Assembly (NCBI RefSeq): GCF_001673155.1
Contig: NZ_LZLE01000227.1
Coordinates: forward strand, 1-64,000
Direction: 5' to 3'
DNA length: 64,000 nucleotides
Source: Mycobacterium sp. 1423905.2
Lineage (GTDB): Bacteria; Actinomycetota; Actinomycetes; Mycobacteriales; Mycobacteriaceae
The first letter of the stretch is position 1. Each line of letters begins with the position of its first letter. The notes under the pieces are model-generated. The model was not told the DNA's origin. It ran no database searches and worked only from the letters and a program-made list of their open reading frames with translations. This document shows, in pieces, positions 34,152-42,536 of this stretch. A program made the translations under genes and the position numbers.

Positions 34152-35333
34152 GTGAAAGCGATTGTGTACGAAGGACCCCGAGAGGTCAGCGTCAAGGATG
34201 TGCCGGACGCAAAAATTGAGCGGCCTACCGATGTCTTGGTGCGGATTACCGCCACCAACATCTGTGGCTCGGACTTGCACATGTACGAGGGCAGAACCGA
34301 TTTCGAGACTGGCCGCTCGTTCGGCCACGAGAATCTCGGCGAGGTCGTCGAGGTCGGGAACGGCGTCGACAAGGTCAAGGTGGGTGAGCGGGTCGTCCTG
34401 CCGTTCAACATCTCCTGCGGATTCTGTAAAAACTGCGAACGAGGCCTCACCAATTACTGCCTGACCACCCAGCCAGAACCGAATATGGCCGGCGCGGCGT
34501 ACGGCTTCGCCGACATGGGGCCATGGCAGGGCGGACAGGCGGAACTCCTGCGGGTGCCTTACGGCGACCACAACTGCCTCCGGCTCGGTGAGGACTCAGT
34601 GGACAAAGAGACCGACTACGTGATGCTGGCGGACATCTTCCCGACCGGCTATCACGCCACCGAGCTGGCAGGGGTAATTCCCGGGGACTCGGTGGTGATC
34701 TACGGCGCGGGACCGGTCGGCCTGATGGCGGCGCTGTCGGCAACCATCAAGGGCGCGTCGAAGGTGATGGTGGTGGACCGCCACCCCGACCGGCTGCGGC
34801 TAGCCGAGGAGATCGGCGCCATTCCGATCGATGACTCCAAGGTCGATCCCGTCGAGTTCGTGATGGACCAGACCATGGGTCTGGGTGCCGACCGAGGGTG
34901 TGAATGCGTGGGGTACCAAGCGCACGACCCACAGGGCACCGAGGATCCGAGCATGACATTGAACAGCCTGGTGAAATCGGTGCGGTTCACCGGTGGCATC
35001 GGCGCGGTCGGGGTGTTCGTCCCGCAGGATCCTGGCGGCGTGGACGATATGGCCAAGCGGGGTGAGGTGGCCTTTGACTATGGGCTGCACTGGTTTAAGG
35101 GCCAGACCCTGGGCACGGGACAGTGTCCGGTCAAGAAGTACAACCGCCGCCTGCGCGACCTGATTGCGGCCGATAAGGCCAAGCCGTCGTGGATCGTGTC
35201 CCACGAATTGTCCCTTGACGAGGGCCCCGACGCCTACCAGCACTTCGCCAGTCGCGAAGACGGCTGGACCAAGGTCGTGCTGCACCCGAACGGCTTCCAC
35301 CAGAAGCAGAAGGCCGGAGCAGGGTCTCGCTGA
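34152..35333 (+). CDS. Zinc-dependent dehydrogenase, glutathione-independent formaldehyde dehydrogenase type
   Basis: A 393-residue medium-chain dehydrogenase. Catalytic zinc ligands lie in NICGSDLHMYEG and FGHENLGEVVEV; the structural zinc loop is CGFCKNCERGLTNYC; the NAD motif is YGAGPVGLMAALSA. The long insert (EPNMAGAAYGFADMGPWQGGQAELLRV) and overall length match the Pseudomonas-type formaldehyde dismutase/dehydrogenase group. AGGAGG lies 7 bases before GTG 34152. First gene of an operon with another dehydrogenase, a hypothetical protein, LtrA and a PfpI protein. The substrate may be formaldehyde or another small aldehyde. Confidence 0.88.
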   Translation: MKAIVYEGPREVSVKDVPDAKIERPTDVLVRITATNICGSDLHMYEGRTDFETGRSFGHENLGEVVEVGNGVDKVKVGERVVLPFNISCGFCKNCERGLTNYCLTTQPEPNMAGAAYGFADMGPWQGGQAELLRVPYGDHNCLRLGEDSVDKETDYVMLADIFPTGYHATELAGVIPGDSVVIYGAGPVGLMAALSATIKGASKVMVVDRHPDRLRLAEEIGAIPIDDSKVDPVEFVMDQTMGLGADRGCECVGYQAHDPQGTEDPSMTLNSLVKSVRFTGGIGAVGVFVPQDPGGVDDMAKRGEVAFDYGLHWFKGQTLGTGQCPVKKYNRRLRDLIAADKAKPSWIVSHELSLDEGPDAYQHFASREDGWTKVVLHPNGFHQKQKAGAGSR

Positions 35334-35377
35334 TCCCTCACCCCACGCTGCCCATCACCGACTTCTAGGAGAGCTTT

Positions 35378-36526
35378 ATGCGCGCAATGACATACCGGGG
35401 TCCGTACAAGGTCCGCGTCGAGGAAAAGGAGATACCGTCCATTGAGCACCCGAACGACGCGATCGTGCGGGTGGAACTGGCCGCGATCTGCGGATCGGAC
35501 CTGCATCTCTACCACGGCCTGATGCCGGACACCCGCATCGGCCACACCTTCGGCCACGAGTTCATCGGCACGGTCGAGAAGGTCGGTTCGTCGGTGCAGA
35601 ACGTCAAGCCCGGGGATCGGGTGATGGTGCCGTTCAACGTCTACTGCGGTTCGTGCTACTTCTGTGCCAGGGGTCTCTACTCGAACTGCCACAACGTCAA
35701 CCCGAACGCCACCGCGGTAGGCGGCATCTACGGCTACTCCCACACCTGTGGTGGATACGACGGAGGCCAGGCCGAGCTCGTACGGGTGCCGTTCGCCGAC
35801 GTAGGTCCGTCCGTGATCCCTGACTGGATGGAGTCCGAAGACGCATTGTTGTGCACCGACGCGTTGTCGACGGGCTACTTCGGGGCGCAGCTGGGATCCA
35901 TCGTCGAAGGAGACACCGTCATCGTGTTCGGCGCGGGACCGGTTGGTCTGTACGCGGCGAAGAGCTCGTGGCTTATGGGCGCCGGGCGCGTCATCGTCAT
36001 CGACCACCTGGAGCACCGGTTGGAGAAGGCCCGCACGTTTGCCCATGCCGAAACCTACAACTTCGGCGAGTACGGCGACATCGTGCTGGAAATGAAGAAA
36101 GCCACCGACTTCCTCGGAGCCGACGTTGCCATCGACGCCGTCGGAGCCGAAGCGGACGGCAATCTCGTGCAGCACGTCACCACCGCGAAGTTCAAGCTGC
36201 AGGGCGGTTCTCCGATCGCCCTCAACTGGGCGATCGACTCCGTACGCAAGGGCGGAACGATCTCGGTGATCGGCGCCTACGGGCCGATGTTCAGTGCGGT
36301 GAAGTTCGGTGACGCGATGAACAAGGGCCTCACCATTCACACCAACCAATGCCCGGTCAAGCGGCAGTGGCCGCGGCTGTGGTCCCACATCCAGGATGGC
36401 TACATCAAGCCGAATGACATTGTGACGCATCGCATTCCGCTGGAGCACATCGCCGAGGGCTATCACATGTTCTCGTCCAAGTTGGACAACATCATCAAGC
36501 CCGTCATCCTCGTCAACCACAACTGA
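35378..36526 (+). CDS. Zinc-dependent alcohol dehydrogenase
   Basis: A 382-residue medium-chain dehydrogenase related to its upstream neighbour. Zinc ligands lie in AICGSDLHLYHG and FGHEFIGTVEKV; the structural zinc loop is CGSCYFCARGLYSNC; the cofactor motif is FGAGPVGLYAAKSS. TAGGAGAG precedes ATG 35378, 44 bases after the first dehydrogenase. The similarity suggests an old tandem duplication with divergence in substrate, so the two may act in sequence on an alcohol and its aldehyde. Confidence 0.9.
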   Translation: MRAMTYRGPYKVRVEEKEIPSIEHPNDAIVRVELAAICGSDLHLYHGLMPDTRIGHTFGHEFIGTVEKVGSSVQNVKPGDRVMVPFNVYCGSCYFCARGLYSNCHNVNPNATAVGGIYGYSHTCGGYDGGQAELVRVPFADVGPSVIPDWMESEDALLCTDALSTGYFGAQLGSIVEGDTVIVFGAGPVGLYAAKSSWLMGAGRVIVIDHLEHRLEKARTFAHAETYNFGEYGDIVLEMKKATDFLGADVAIDAVGAEADGNLVQHVTTAKFKLQGGSPIALNWAIDSVRKGGTISVIGAYGPMFSAVKFGDAMNKGLTIHTNQCPVKRQWPRLWSHIQDGYIKPNDIVTHRIPLEHIAEGYHMFSSKLDNIIKPVILVNHN

Positions 36527-36545
36527 CCTACCGAAGGGAAACTTC

Positions 36546-37121
36546 ATGACTCAGACCTCGTCACGTATGCCCGCCTACACCGCCGAGCATCCGCCGATAC
36601 CGGACACCGACGCTCTCCGGGCCCGCATCCCAGGCTGGGGTGCCGACCTCGACAAAGCGGACCGACCCTCGGTGCCGAAATTGCAATTCCTCGAGACCGG
36701 CGCGCATTGGGACTTCCCCGAGCGCCAGCCGGAGAAGTGGCCGCGGGAGCGGTCGGTCGAGCATCGCTTCCTGACCCCGGTGTTCGGTACGGCGCAGCCG
36801 CCCAGGGGCCTGGCCGGGGTGCTCCGAAAGCTCGCGTACAAGAAGTTCAGCGAGGGACGCGCCGCGCACTGGCTGATCCTGCTCTACGCCGACCGCCTCG
36901 ACGCAGCCGAGCACCACCTCCGCTCACTGCTCACCCTGCGGCCCGACAACCCGATCACCGAATCGGGCTTCAAGGCCGAATTCACCCACAACGGCATCAA
37001 GTCCCGGTTCGGAAACAGCCGGGTCGACGTTAAGCACGCCTGGATCGACCCCGTCATCGTGGCCGGCCCCTGGGTGCTCGGGATCCTTCTGGTGAGAAAG
37101 CTCTTCAGGCGCCGGAAGTAG
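36546..37121 (+). CDS. Hypothetical protein with C-terminal membrane anchor
   Basis: A 191-residue protein with GAAGGG upstream of ATG 36546, 19 bases after the alcohol dehydrogenase. The first 160 residues are soluble (LQFLETGAHWDFPERQPEKW, KFSEGRAAHWLILLYADRLD); the last 25 (VIVAGPWVLGILLVRKLFRRRK) form a membrane segment with a basic cytoplasmic tail. No family is recognised. Its place inside the operon suggests it tethers or assists the dehydrogenases at the membrane, which is only inference. Confidence 0.7.
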   Translation: MTQTSSRMPAYTAEHPPIPDTDALRARIPGWGADLDKADRPSVPKLQFLETGAHWDFPERQPEKWPRERSVEHRFLTPVFGTAQPPRGLAGVLRKLAYKKFSEGRAAHWLILLYADRLDAAEHHLRSLLTLRPDNPITESGFKAEFTHNGIKSRFGNSRVDVKHAWIDPVIVAGPWVLGILLVRKLFRRRK

Positions 37122-37135
37122 AGCTCGGAGCCATC

Positions 37136-38293
37136 TTGACCGATCAACACGAAGACACCACGACGCAAGAGGATTCCACATCGGAGGGCAACCTCGAACT
37201 CTTCTTCGATCTGGTGTTCACCTTCGCCATGTCGCAGGTTACCCAGCTCATGCTGCATGATCTGTCGCCGAGCGGGTTCGGCCGGGCAGCACTGGCGCTG
37301 CTCGCTGTGTGGTGGGCCTGGGTCGGATACACCTGGCTGATCAACACGTTCGACAGCCAAGGTGTCCGGCACCAAGCGGTGGTGATCGGCGCGATGGCGG
37401 CGATGCTCGTCGCCGCGACGGCGCTACCCATGGCGTTCTCGTCCGGGGCGTTGGTCTTCGGGATCGCGCTGTTGGTGGTTCGGTTGATTCACGTCACGAA
37501 GTTCGTGGTCTACGCCAAGAATGAGGACACGGAGATGCGGCGCAGTTTCTTGCGGATCGCCCCGGCCTTCGTCGCAGCACCCAGCTGCATCGTGGCGGCC
37601 GCCTTCGTCGACACACCTGGCCGCGAACTGCTGTGGATGGCCGCCGCGGTGATCGACTACGGCGCGCCGGCCGTCTTTGGTCTCGGAGGGTTTCGGGTCT
37701 CACCGTCCTACTTCGTGTCTCGTCACGGCTCGATCATCATCATCGCCCTCGGTGAGGCGATCGTCGAATTGGGAGCGGGCGCAACCGATCTCCATCGGGC
37801 GGAGGTGATCGTCGCGCTCGTCCTGGGGGTGGCGATCATGGCGACATTCTGGTGGACCTACTTCGGGCTGGCGGGCGGGGCCGAACAGCGGCTGCAACAG
37901 GTGACGGGTGACGAACGAGCCCGGCTGGCGCGGGACGCGTACAGCTACCTGCATCTGCCGATGGTGGCCGGCGTCATGCTGTTCGCCGTCGGCGCGCACG
38001 CCGCTGTTGCCCAAGCCGCGGCTCCGCTTCCGCTGCTGCCGGCAGTCGCGTTGGCCGGGGGCATGGCGCTGTTTTATCTCAGCGACGTCGCCTACCGGTG
38101 GCGCGATCATCACCAGGTCCCCATCGATCGTGCCGTGACAGGGTTCGCGGCCGCGGCGGTCTTGCCGGTGCTGATGGACCTCCCGGCGATTGCGGCGCTC
38201 GGTGTGCTCACCGCGATGGGATGGGTCCGGCTGGCCTGGGAACTGTGGCGGCGCCCGCGTATCGGCCCGGGGGTGGCGGGGCAGGTGCGCTGA
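37136..38293 (+). CDS. ltrA: Low temperature requirement protein A (LtrA) family
   Basis: A 385-residue protein with ten or so membrane helices. The family signature ELFFDLVFTFAMSQVTQLML comes right after an acidic N-terminus, and SRHGSIIIIALGEAIVELGAG is the second conserved block. LtrA was named for a Listeria gene needed for growth in the cold; its biochemical role is unknown. TTG 37136 with CGGAG upstream starts 14 bases after the previous gene, so it is translated within the operon. Confidence 0.88.
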   Translation: MTDQHEDTTTQEDSTSEGNLELFFDLVFTFAMSQVTQLMLHDLSPSGFGRAALALLAVWWAWVGYTWLINTFDSQGVRHQAVVIGAMAAMLVAATALPMAFSSGALVFGIALLVVRLIHVTKFVVYAKNEDTEMRRSFLRIAPAFVAAPSCIVAAAFVDTPGRELLWMAAAVIDYGAPAVFGLGGFRVSPSYFVSRHGSIIIIALGEAIVELGAGATDLHRAEVIVALVLGVAIMATFWWTYFGLAGGAEQRLQQVTGDERARLARDAYSYLHLPMVAGVMLFAVGAHAAVAQAAAPLPLLPAVALAGGMALFYLSDVAYRWRDHHQVPIDRAVTGFAAAAVLPVLMDLPAIAALGVLTAMGWVRLAWELWRRPRIGPGVAGQVR

Positions 38294-38351
38294 CAAGCGC
38301 GTGCGGTCGAAAGTACCGATGGGAGTGGACAAGTCACATGATGACAGGAGG

Positions 38352-39080
38352 ATGATGTCACATTCACGACGCCTTTCGGGGCGAAAGATCGCGGTGCTCG
38401 CCGCGGATGGTTTTGAGAAGGTCGAACTGGTGATTCCGATGCGGGCGCTCCAGCTCGCCGGTGCGAAGACCGAGATCGTGTCGCTGCGCCGAGGCCGCAT
38501 CCGCGGGGTCAACTTACACATGCCGGCGACCCGGGTCGGTGTGGATAAGGTTGTCACCGACGCCGACCCCGGTGACTACGACGGGCTGCTGCTTCCCGGG
38601 GGCTTCATCAATCCCGACCTGCTGCGGCAGTCGGCGGCGGCCCGGGATTTTGTCCGCGCATTCGACCACGCCCGCAAGCCAATTGCCACGTTGTGCCACG
38701 GGCCATGGGTGCTTGCGTCGGCAGGATTGCTCACCGGGCGGACCCTGACCTCGTGGCCCGGCATCCGCGACGACCTGGTGAACGCCGGCGCCACCTGGCT
38801 TGACCGCGAGGTCGTGCGCGATCGCAACCTGGTCACCAGCCGGGGACCACAGGACATGAGGGCGTTCTTGCCGGCGACGCTCGACATCTTCGCCGAGTCG
38901 TCGAATCAATCGCAGACGGTCACAAACCATAACGGCTCGGATCCGCAGCTCAACAAGCCGCTCGGCTGGGCGGTGGCCGCCCTGCACTGGTCACCGAAGC
39001 CCTCGGCGGCGGCGCTGACCAGCGTGGCCGCGGCGGCAATAGCCTCGCCGTTACGGAGACGGGTTTCCATTAAGAACTAG
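38352..39080 (+). CDS. DJ-1/PfpI family protein
   Basis: About 242 residues. KIAVLAADGFEKVELVIPMRALQ begins the fold; the nucleophile elbow is ATLCHGPWVLASAGL with the conserved Cys. Members act as glyoxalases, chaperones or peptidases under carbonyl or oxidative stress, which suits an operon of aldehyde-active dehydrogenases. AGGAGG lies directly against ATG 38352, so ATG 38355 or 38319 is also possible. An unusual C-terminal tail of about 50 residues, Ala-rich and basic, extends beyond the normal domain. Confidence 0.85.
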   Translation: MMSHSRRLSGRKIAVLAADGFEKVELVIPMRALQLAGAKTEIVSLRRGRIRGVNLHMPATRVGVDKVVTDADPGDYDGLLLPGGFINPDLLRQSAAARDFVRAFDHARKPIATLCHGPWVLASAGLLTGRTLTSWPGIRDDLVNAGATWLDREVVRDRNLVTSRGPQDMRAFLPATLDIFAESSNQSQTVTNHNGSDPQLNKPLGWAVAALHWSPKPSAAALTSVAAAAIASPLRRRVSIKN

Positions 39081-39342
39081 GGAGCAAACTCTTTTGTATC
39101 CAACGCGACGCACCCGTAGGCGCGCTGCGAGGTCTCACAGCAAACATCATGCTTGCGCGGCGCAGCACGGGTATTCGTCCGGGCGCGATGACGGGAAGCT
39201 CTTGACCTCGACGAGGTCGCGGCGGGAGCAGCGCGCGGCAAGCCCATAGCAGCCGATCGCCCTGCGGCCCCAACTCCGTCGTCAGCGAATCGCTGATGAC
39301 ACCGATTACGGAACGGCGGACCGCGCCGGGTATAGGACTACC

Positions 39343-40335
39343 TCATAGTGTGTCGCCCTCCTGGGTCTCGGTGCTGGCATTGACACCGCCGCGTTCGTCG
39401 ACGGGCGCCCGCTCACTACCTATCGCGGTCCCCCGCGTACCGCACGTTCGGGACTGCCGAGGGCGGCTCGTCGCGACATAACTCGCCGCCAGCACTATCG
39501 CGCAGCCGGTCAGTTGCAGCGTTGTCGGCCGCTCCCTCAATACGAGTGCCCCCAAGACAACGGCACCCACTGGGGTCAACAGGAGCAACGCTGAGCTGAC
39601 GTCGCTGGGCAGTCGCGGCGAACAAAACGCCACGAGCAGCCATCCCAGCAGTTGTCCGGTCAACGTGACCAGGACCAACCATCCGATCGACGACCACGGT
39701 GGCGTGAAGTCGACGCCGTGCCAACACGGGCCTGTGGCGATCGCAATGATGGCCGCCGAAACGAGGACGGTGCCATAGGTCTGCATTGGTTGGCCCGCCT
39801 GACCGCCGCGGCGGAGCAAAAATAAGAAGCCCGAGTAACACAGGGCCGCAGCGATCGCGTGCACAGTGCCCCATACCGGGTTGCTTCCTACGGCGCCTCG
39901 CTGAAAGGCGCCACCCGCCAGTAGCACGCCAGCCAGGATGACGGGCAACGACCACAAGAATCGCGGTCCGACACGTTCCCGGTCGACGAGCCAGGCCAAC
40001 AGCGGCACCAGTGCGATCTGGGTGTTCACCAACACTGTCGACAGGCCCGCACCCACCTCCGGTATTGATTGCGTCCACCAGAGCATGTCGCCGGCGAACA
40101 GCACGCCGCATCCCACACCCGTGAGATAGCCGCTCATGCTGAGCGCACCATGGCGTCGTCGTTCCTGCCACGCCAGCGCGCCCACCACTGGCAGCGCAAA
40201 CAGGCATCGAGCAGCGGTGGCCGTGGCCGGTGTGGCAGCGGCCAGACCGAGCAGCACGGCCGACGCCGAGACACAGAGGGCGCCGAGGGCCCCGCCGAGG
40301 TGCCATCGATAGTCGGTGCGGTTTATGAGCTCCAT
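39343..40335 (-). CDS. EamA-family (DMT) transporter
   Basis: A 330-residue protein with ten membrane helices in two EamA repeats (ALGALCVSASAVLLGLAAAT, then VWGTVHAIAAALCYSGFLFLL). The second repeat ends with LLLLTPVGAVVLGALVLRERPT, a DMT hallmark. Such carriers export amino acids or other small metabolites. A hydrophilic tail of about 40 residues follows. ATG 40335 is divergent from the CGNR regulator gene, and a 12-bp-arm palindrome lies between them. Confidence 0.88.
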   Translation of the reverse strand: MELINRTDYRWHLGGALGALCVSASAVLLGLAAATPATATAARCLFALPVVGALAWQERRRHGALSMSGYLTGVGCGVLFAGDMLWWTQSIPEVGAGLSTVLVNTQIALVPLLAWLVDRERVGPRFLWSLPVILAGVLLAGGAFQRGAVGSNPVWGTVHAIAAALCYSGFLFLLRRGGQAGQPMQTYGTVLVSAAIIAIATGPCWHGVDFTPPWSSIGWLVLVTLTGQLLGWLLVAFCSPRLPSDVSSALLLLTPVGAVVLGALVLRERPTTLQLTGCAIVLAASYVATSRPRQSRTCGTRGTAIGSERAPVDERGGVNASTETQEGDTL

Positions 40336-40360
40336 GTGGAAGTCCGTATGTCCACTTTGC

Positions 40361-40391
40361 CTAACAGGTAAACTTTGCTTTTACCTGTTAG
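40361..40391. promoter_or_regulatory. Long palindromic operator, EamA / CGNR
   Basis: CTAACAGGTAAA (40361-40372) and TTTACCTGTTAG (40380-40391) are perfect inverted repeats with a 7-base spacer. The right arm overlaps the -10 (TAGTCT, 40389-40394) of the CGNR gene. Its place between a divergent transporter and a regulator suggests that the regulator controls both. Confidence 0.78.
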
Positions 40392-40401
40392 TCTGTGAAC
40401 C

Positions 40402-40977
40402 ATGGTGTCCGCCGCCGGTGAGCTCGACATGCGTGGTGGACATCCCGTGGTCGACTTCGTCAATACCGTTGCCTGGCGCGGAGATTCGGCGCGACAGATT
40501 GACTACCTGGTCGATTATCCGGACCTCGTGGCGTGGTGCCGCCTCGCTAAGGTGTTGACGGCGGCGGAAGCCCGCCAGCTGACAACCGTCGGAGCAGCAA
40601 CCCAGCGCATTCTCGATGACGGCAAGCGACTGCGCGAAGCGCTGCATGCGGCCTGGACCGATGGAAACGACCTCGATGAGGTGATCGCGACGATGTATCG
40701 AGGGGCGATGCGCGAGAGGAGGCTGCGGATCGCCGACGACAGGATCATGTGGACCGAGGACGAGCTGACGAGCCGCACGCCCGTTTACCGGATCGTGGTG
40801 TCGGCCGTTGAGTTATTAACTCGCACACCGCGATCGCGGGTGAAGCGGTGCGATGACGCAGCGTGCGGTTGGCTGTTCTTGGACAGTAGCCACCGCCAGA
40901 ACCGACGCTGGTGCAGCGCGGCCGATTGCGGGAACCGAGAGCGCGCTCGCCGGCACTACCAGCGCAACCGCCGGTAA
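40402..40977 (+). CDS. CGNR zinc-finger regulator
   Basis: A 191-residue protein. The N-terminal ABATE-like part (GGHPVVDFVNTVAWRGD, YLVDYPDLVAWCRLA) precedes the zinc finger CDDAACGWLFLDSSHRQNRRWC then SAADCGNRERARRHY, with the CGNR motif intact. Such proteins are presumed stress-responsive transcription regulators. ATG 40402 is probably leaderless (TAGTCT ends 7 bases upstream). It is likely to bind the palindrome before it and control the EamA transporter. Confidence 0.88.
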   Translation: MVSAAGELDMRGGHPVVDFVNTVAWRGDSARQIDYLVDYPDLVAWCRLAKVLTAAEARQLTTVGAATQRILDDGKRLREALHAAWTDGNDLDEVIATMYRGAMRERRLRIADDRIMWTEDELTSRTPVYRIVVSAVELLTRTPRSRVKRCDDAACGWLFLDSSHRQNRRWCSAADCGNRERARRHYQRNRR

Positions 40978-41074
40978 CGCTGCCCCGAACCGATAGTCGG
41001 ACGTTGAGCCATCAGTACCATCGTGATACATTCCGACATATCGATACATGTCCGCGTAAGACCACAGGACACCA

Positions 41075-41734
41075 ATGACAGACGCAATGGATTGGGATCT
41101 CATCTACCGGCACGACGGAGGCCCCTCGTGGAACATCGGTGAACCTCAGCCTGAAATGGCCCGGATCATCGATCGGGACGGCGCTGTACGTGGCGAGGTG
41201 CTGGACGCCGGATGTGGGCACGCCGCATTGTCATTGGCATTAGCCGCCCGCGGGTACGCGGTAGTGGGCATTGATCTGTCGCACAGCGCCATCGCGGCAG
41301 CTACTGCAGCAGCCGGGCAACGCGGACTGGACAACACCACGTTTGTGCAGGCCGATATAACGTCCTTAGCCGGTTACGACGGACGCTTCTCGACCATCTT
41401 CGATAGCGGACTGCTGCATGCGCTACCGGCCGAGCGCCAGCAGGACTATCTCCATTGCTTGCATCGGGCGGCTGCACCCGGCGCAACGTTCTACATCTTG
41501 GCGTTCGGAGCCGGCGCATTTCCCGGCCACACCGGATTGCCCACCCAATTCACCGATGAACAACTCCGCCAAATCGTCTGTGAACACTGGCAGGTTGACG
41601 AGATCCGGCCCGCCAGGCTGTACGCCCGCTCCGACCAGCTGCCCGGCGTAACAGCTACGCCCACCGCCCGCAACGTCGAAAGCGGGATGGCACATTGGCC
41701 CGGCCATCTTCTAACGGCCCACAAGGAGCGCTGA
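41075..41734 (+). CDS. Class I SAM-dependent methyltransferase
   Basis: A 219-residue methyltransferase. WDLIYRHDGGPSWNIGEPQPEM is typical of the thiopurine/tellurite-resistance-like small methyltransferases; motif I is VLDAGCGHAALSLALAARGY, followed by VVGIDLS and FDSGLLHALP. The substrate is unknown. ATG 41075 has AGGAC upstream. It is flanked by regions of about 100 and 160 bases and seems monocistronic. Confidence 0.87.
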   Translation: MTDAMDWDLIYRHDGGPSWNIGEPQPEMARIIDRDGAVRGEVLDAGCGHAALSLALAARGYAVVGIDLSHSAIAAATAAAGQRGLDNTTFVQADITSLAGYDGRFSTIFDSGLLHALPAERQQDYLHCLHRAAAPGATFYILAFGAGAFPGHTGLPTQFTDEQLRQIVCEHWQVDEIRPARLYARSDQLPGVTATPTARNVESGMAHWPGHLLTAHKER

Positions 41735-41895
41735 CGTCGGCCAGCGGAAGGTCTCACCCTCCCCATCTCCCGCCGCGCCCGTTCCACCGAATCGTCACGG
41801 TGACGAATACGCGCCAGTGCACTTCCGCGGTACCACTCACCTGATGTCTAAGCTTCAGAAATTAGCGCAACAAACCGGCGAAGGAGCCAGGACCG

Positions 41896-42528
41896 ATGTT
41901 GGACGCGATCGGGCGCACGCTAGGACAAGTCGCTGGGGCAACCGCTTCCATTTTCGGTATTCGAAGCGGCACGCAGGAGCCTCCACACAGCTCTCAGTGG
42001 TTGCACGGCGGCATCGAGATTCGCCAGTACGGCGCCCGGATTGTGGCCCAAACGACGGTCGACGCCGACGAGGAGAAGGCTCGCAACATCGGTTTCCGCC
42101 GCCTAGCTAATTACATATTCGGGGGCAATAACATCGCAATGACAGCACCCGTTGCTCAGGAATTTCGGAGCAACACGGGAGAAAAGATCGCAATGACAGC
42201 CCCTGTCGCGCAACGTGGCACCGACGACGGCGAGTGGCTCATTCAATTCTTCATGCCGGCGGAGAAGACGATGACGTCATTGCCCCAACCGAATGATCCG
42301 GCTGTCACGCTCGTCCAAGTCCCGCCCGAGACATATGCGGTGCGACGGTTCTCTGGGAGCCGCAGCCCTGACGCCATTGCCCGGCAATCCGCATTGTTGC
42401 GACAGGCATTGTGCGACAACGGGATCACCCCTACCGCGACGCCGGTGACCTGGTTCTACGATCCGCCGTGGACCATTCCCATGCTGCGTCGCAGCGAGGT
42501 TGCCGTACCGATCGACGTCGACGCCTAG
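41896..42528 (+). CDS. SOUL-family heme-binding protein
   Basis: A 210-residue protein. IEIRQYGARIVAQTTVDAD begins the SOUL fold, NIAMTAPVAQE is its most conserved motif (repeated as KIAMTAPVAQR), and VRRFSGSRSP follows. SOUL proteins bind heme or porphyrin through a hydrophobic pocket; bacterial members have been proposed to take part in heme homeostasis. CGAAGGAG precedes the start. The diguanylate cyclase gene begins 8 bases after its stop, giving an operon that could link heme or oxygen status with c-di-GMP. Confidence 0.87.
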   Translation: MLDAIGRTLGQVAGATASIFGIRSGTQEPPHSSQWLHGGIEIRQYGARIVAQTTVDADEEKARNIGFRRLANYIFGGNNIAMTAPVAQEFRSNTGEKIAMTAPVAQRGTDDGEWLIQFFMPAEKTMTSLPQPNDPAVTLVQVPPETYAVRRFSGSRSPDAIARQSALLRQALCDNGITPTATPVTWFYDPPWTIPMLRRSEVAVPIDVDA

Positions 42529-42536
42529 TCGAGCAC

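Noticed and set aside
39282-39296. TCAGCG-AAT-CGCTGA palindrome between the PfpI and EamA genes
   Set aside because: It could be a weak terminator or an operator, but six-base arms without a T-tract or an adjacent promoter are not enough.
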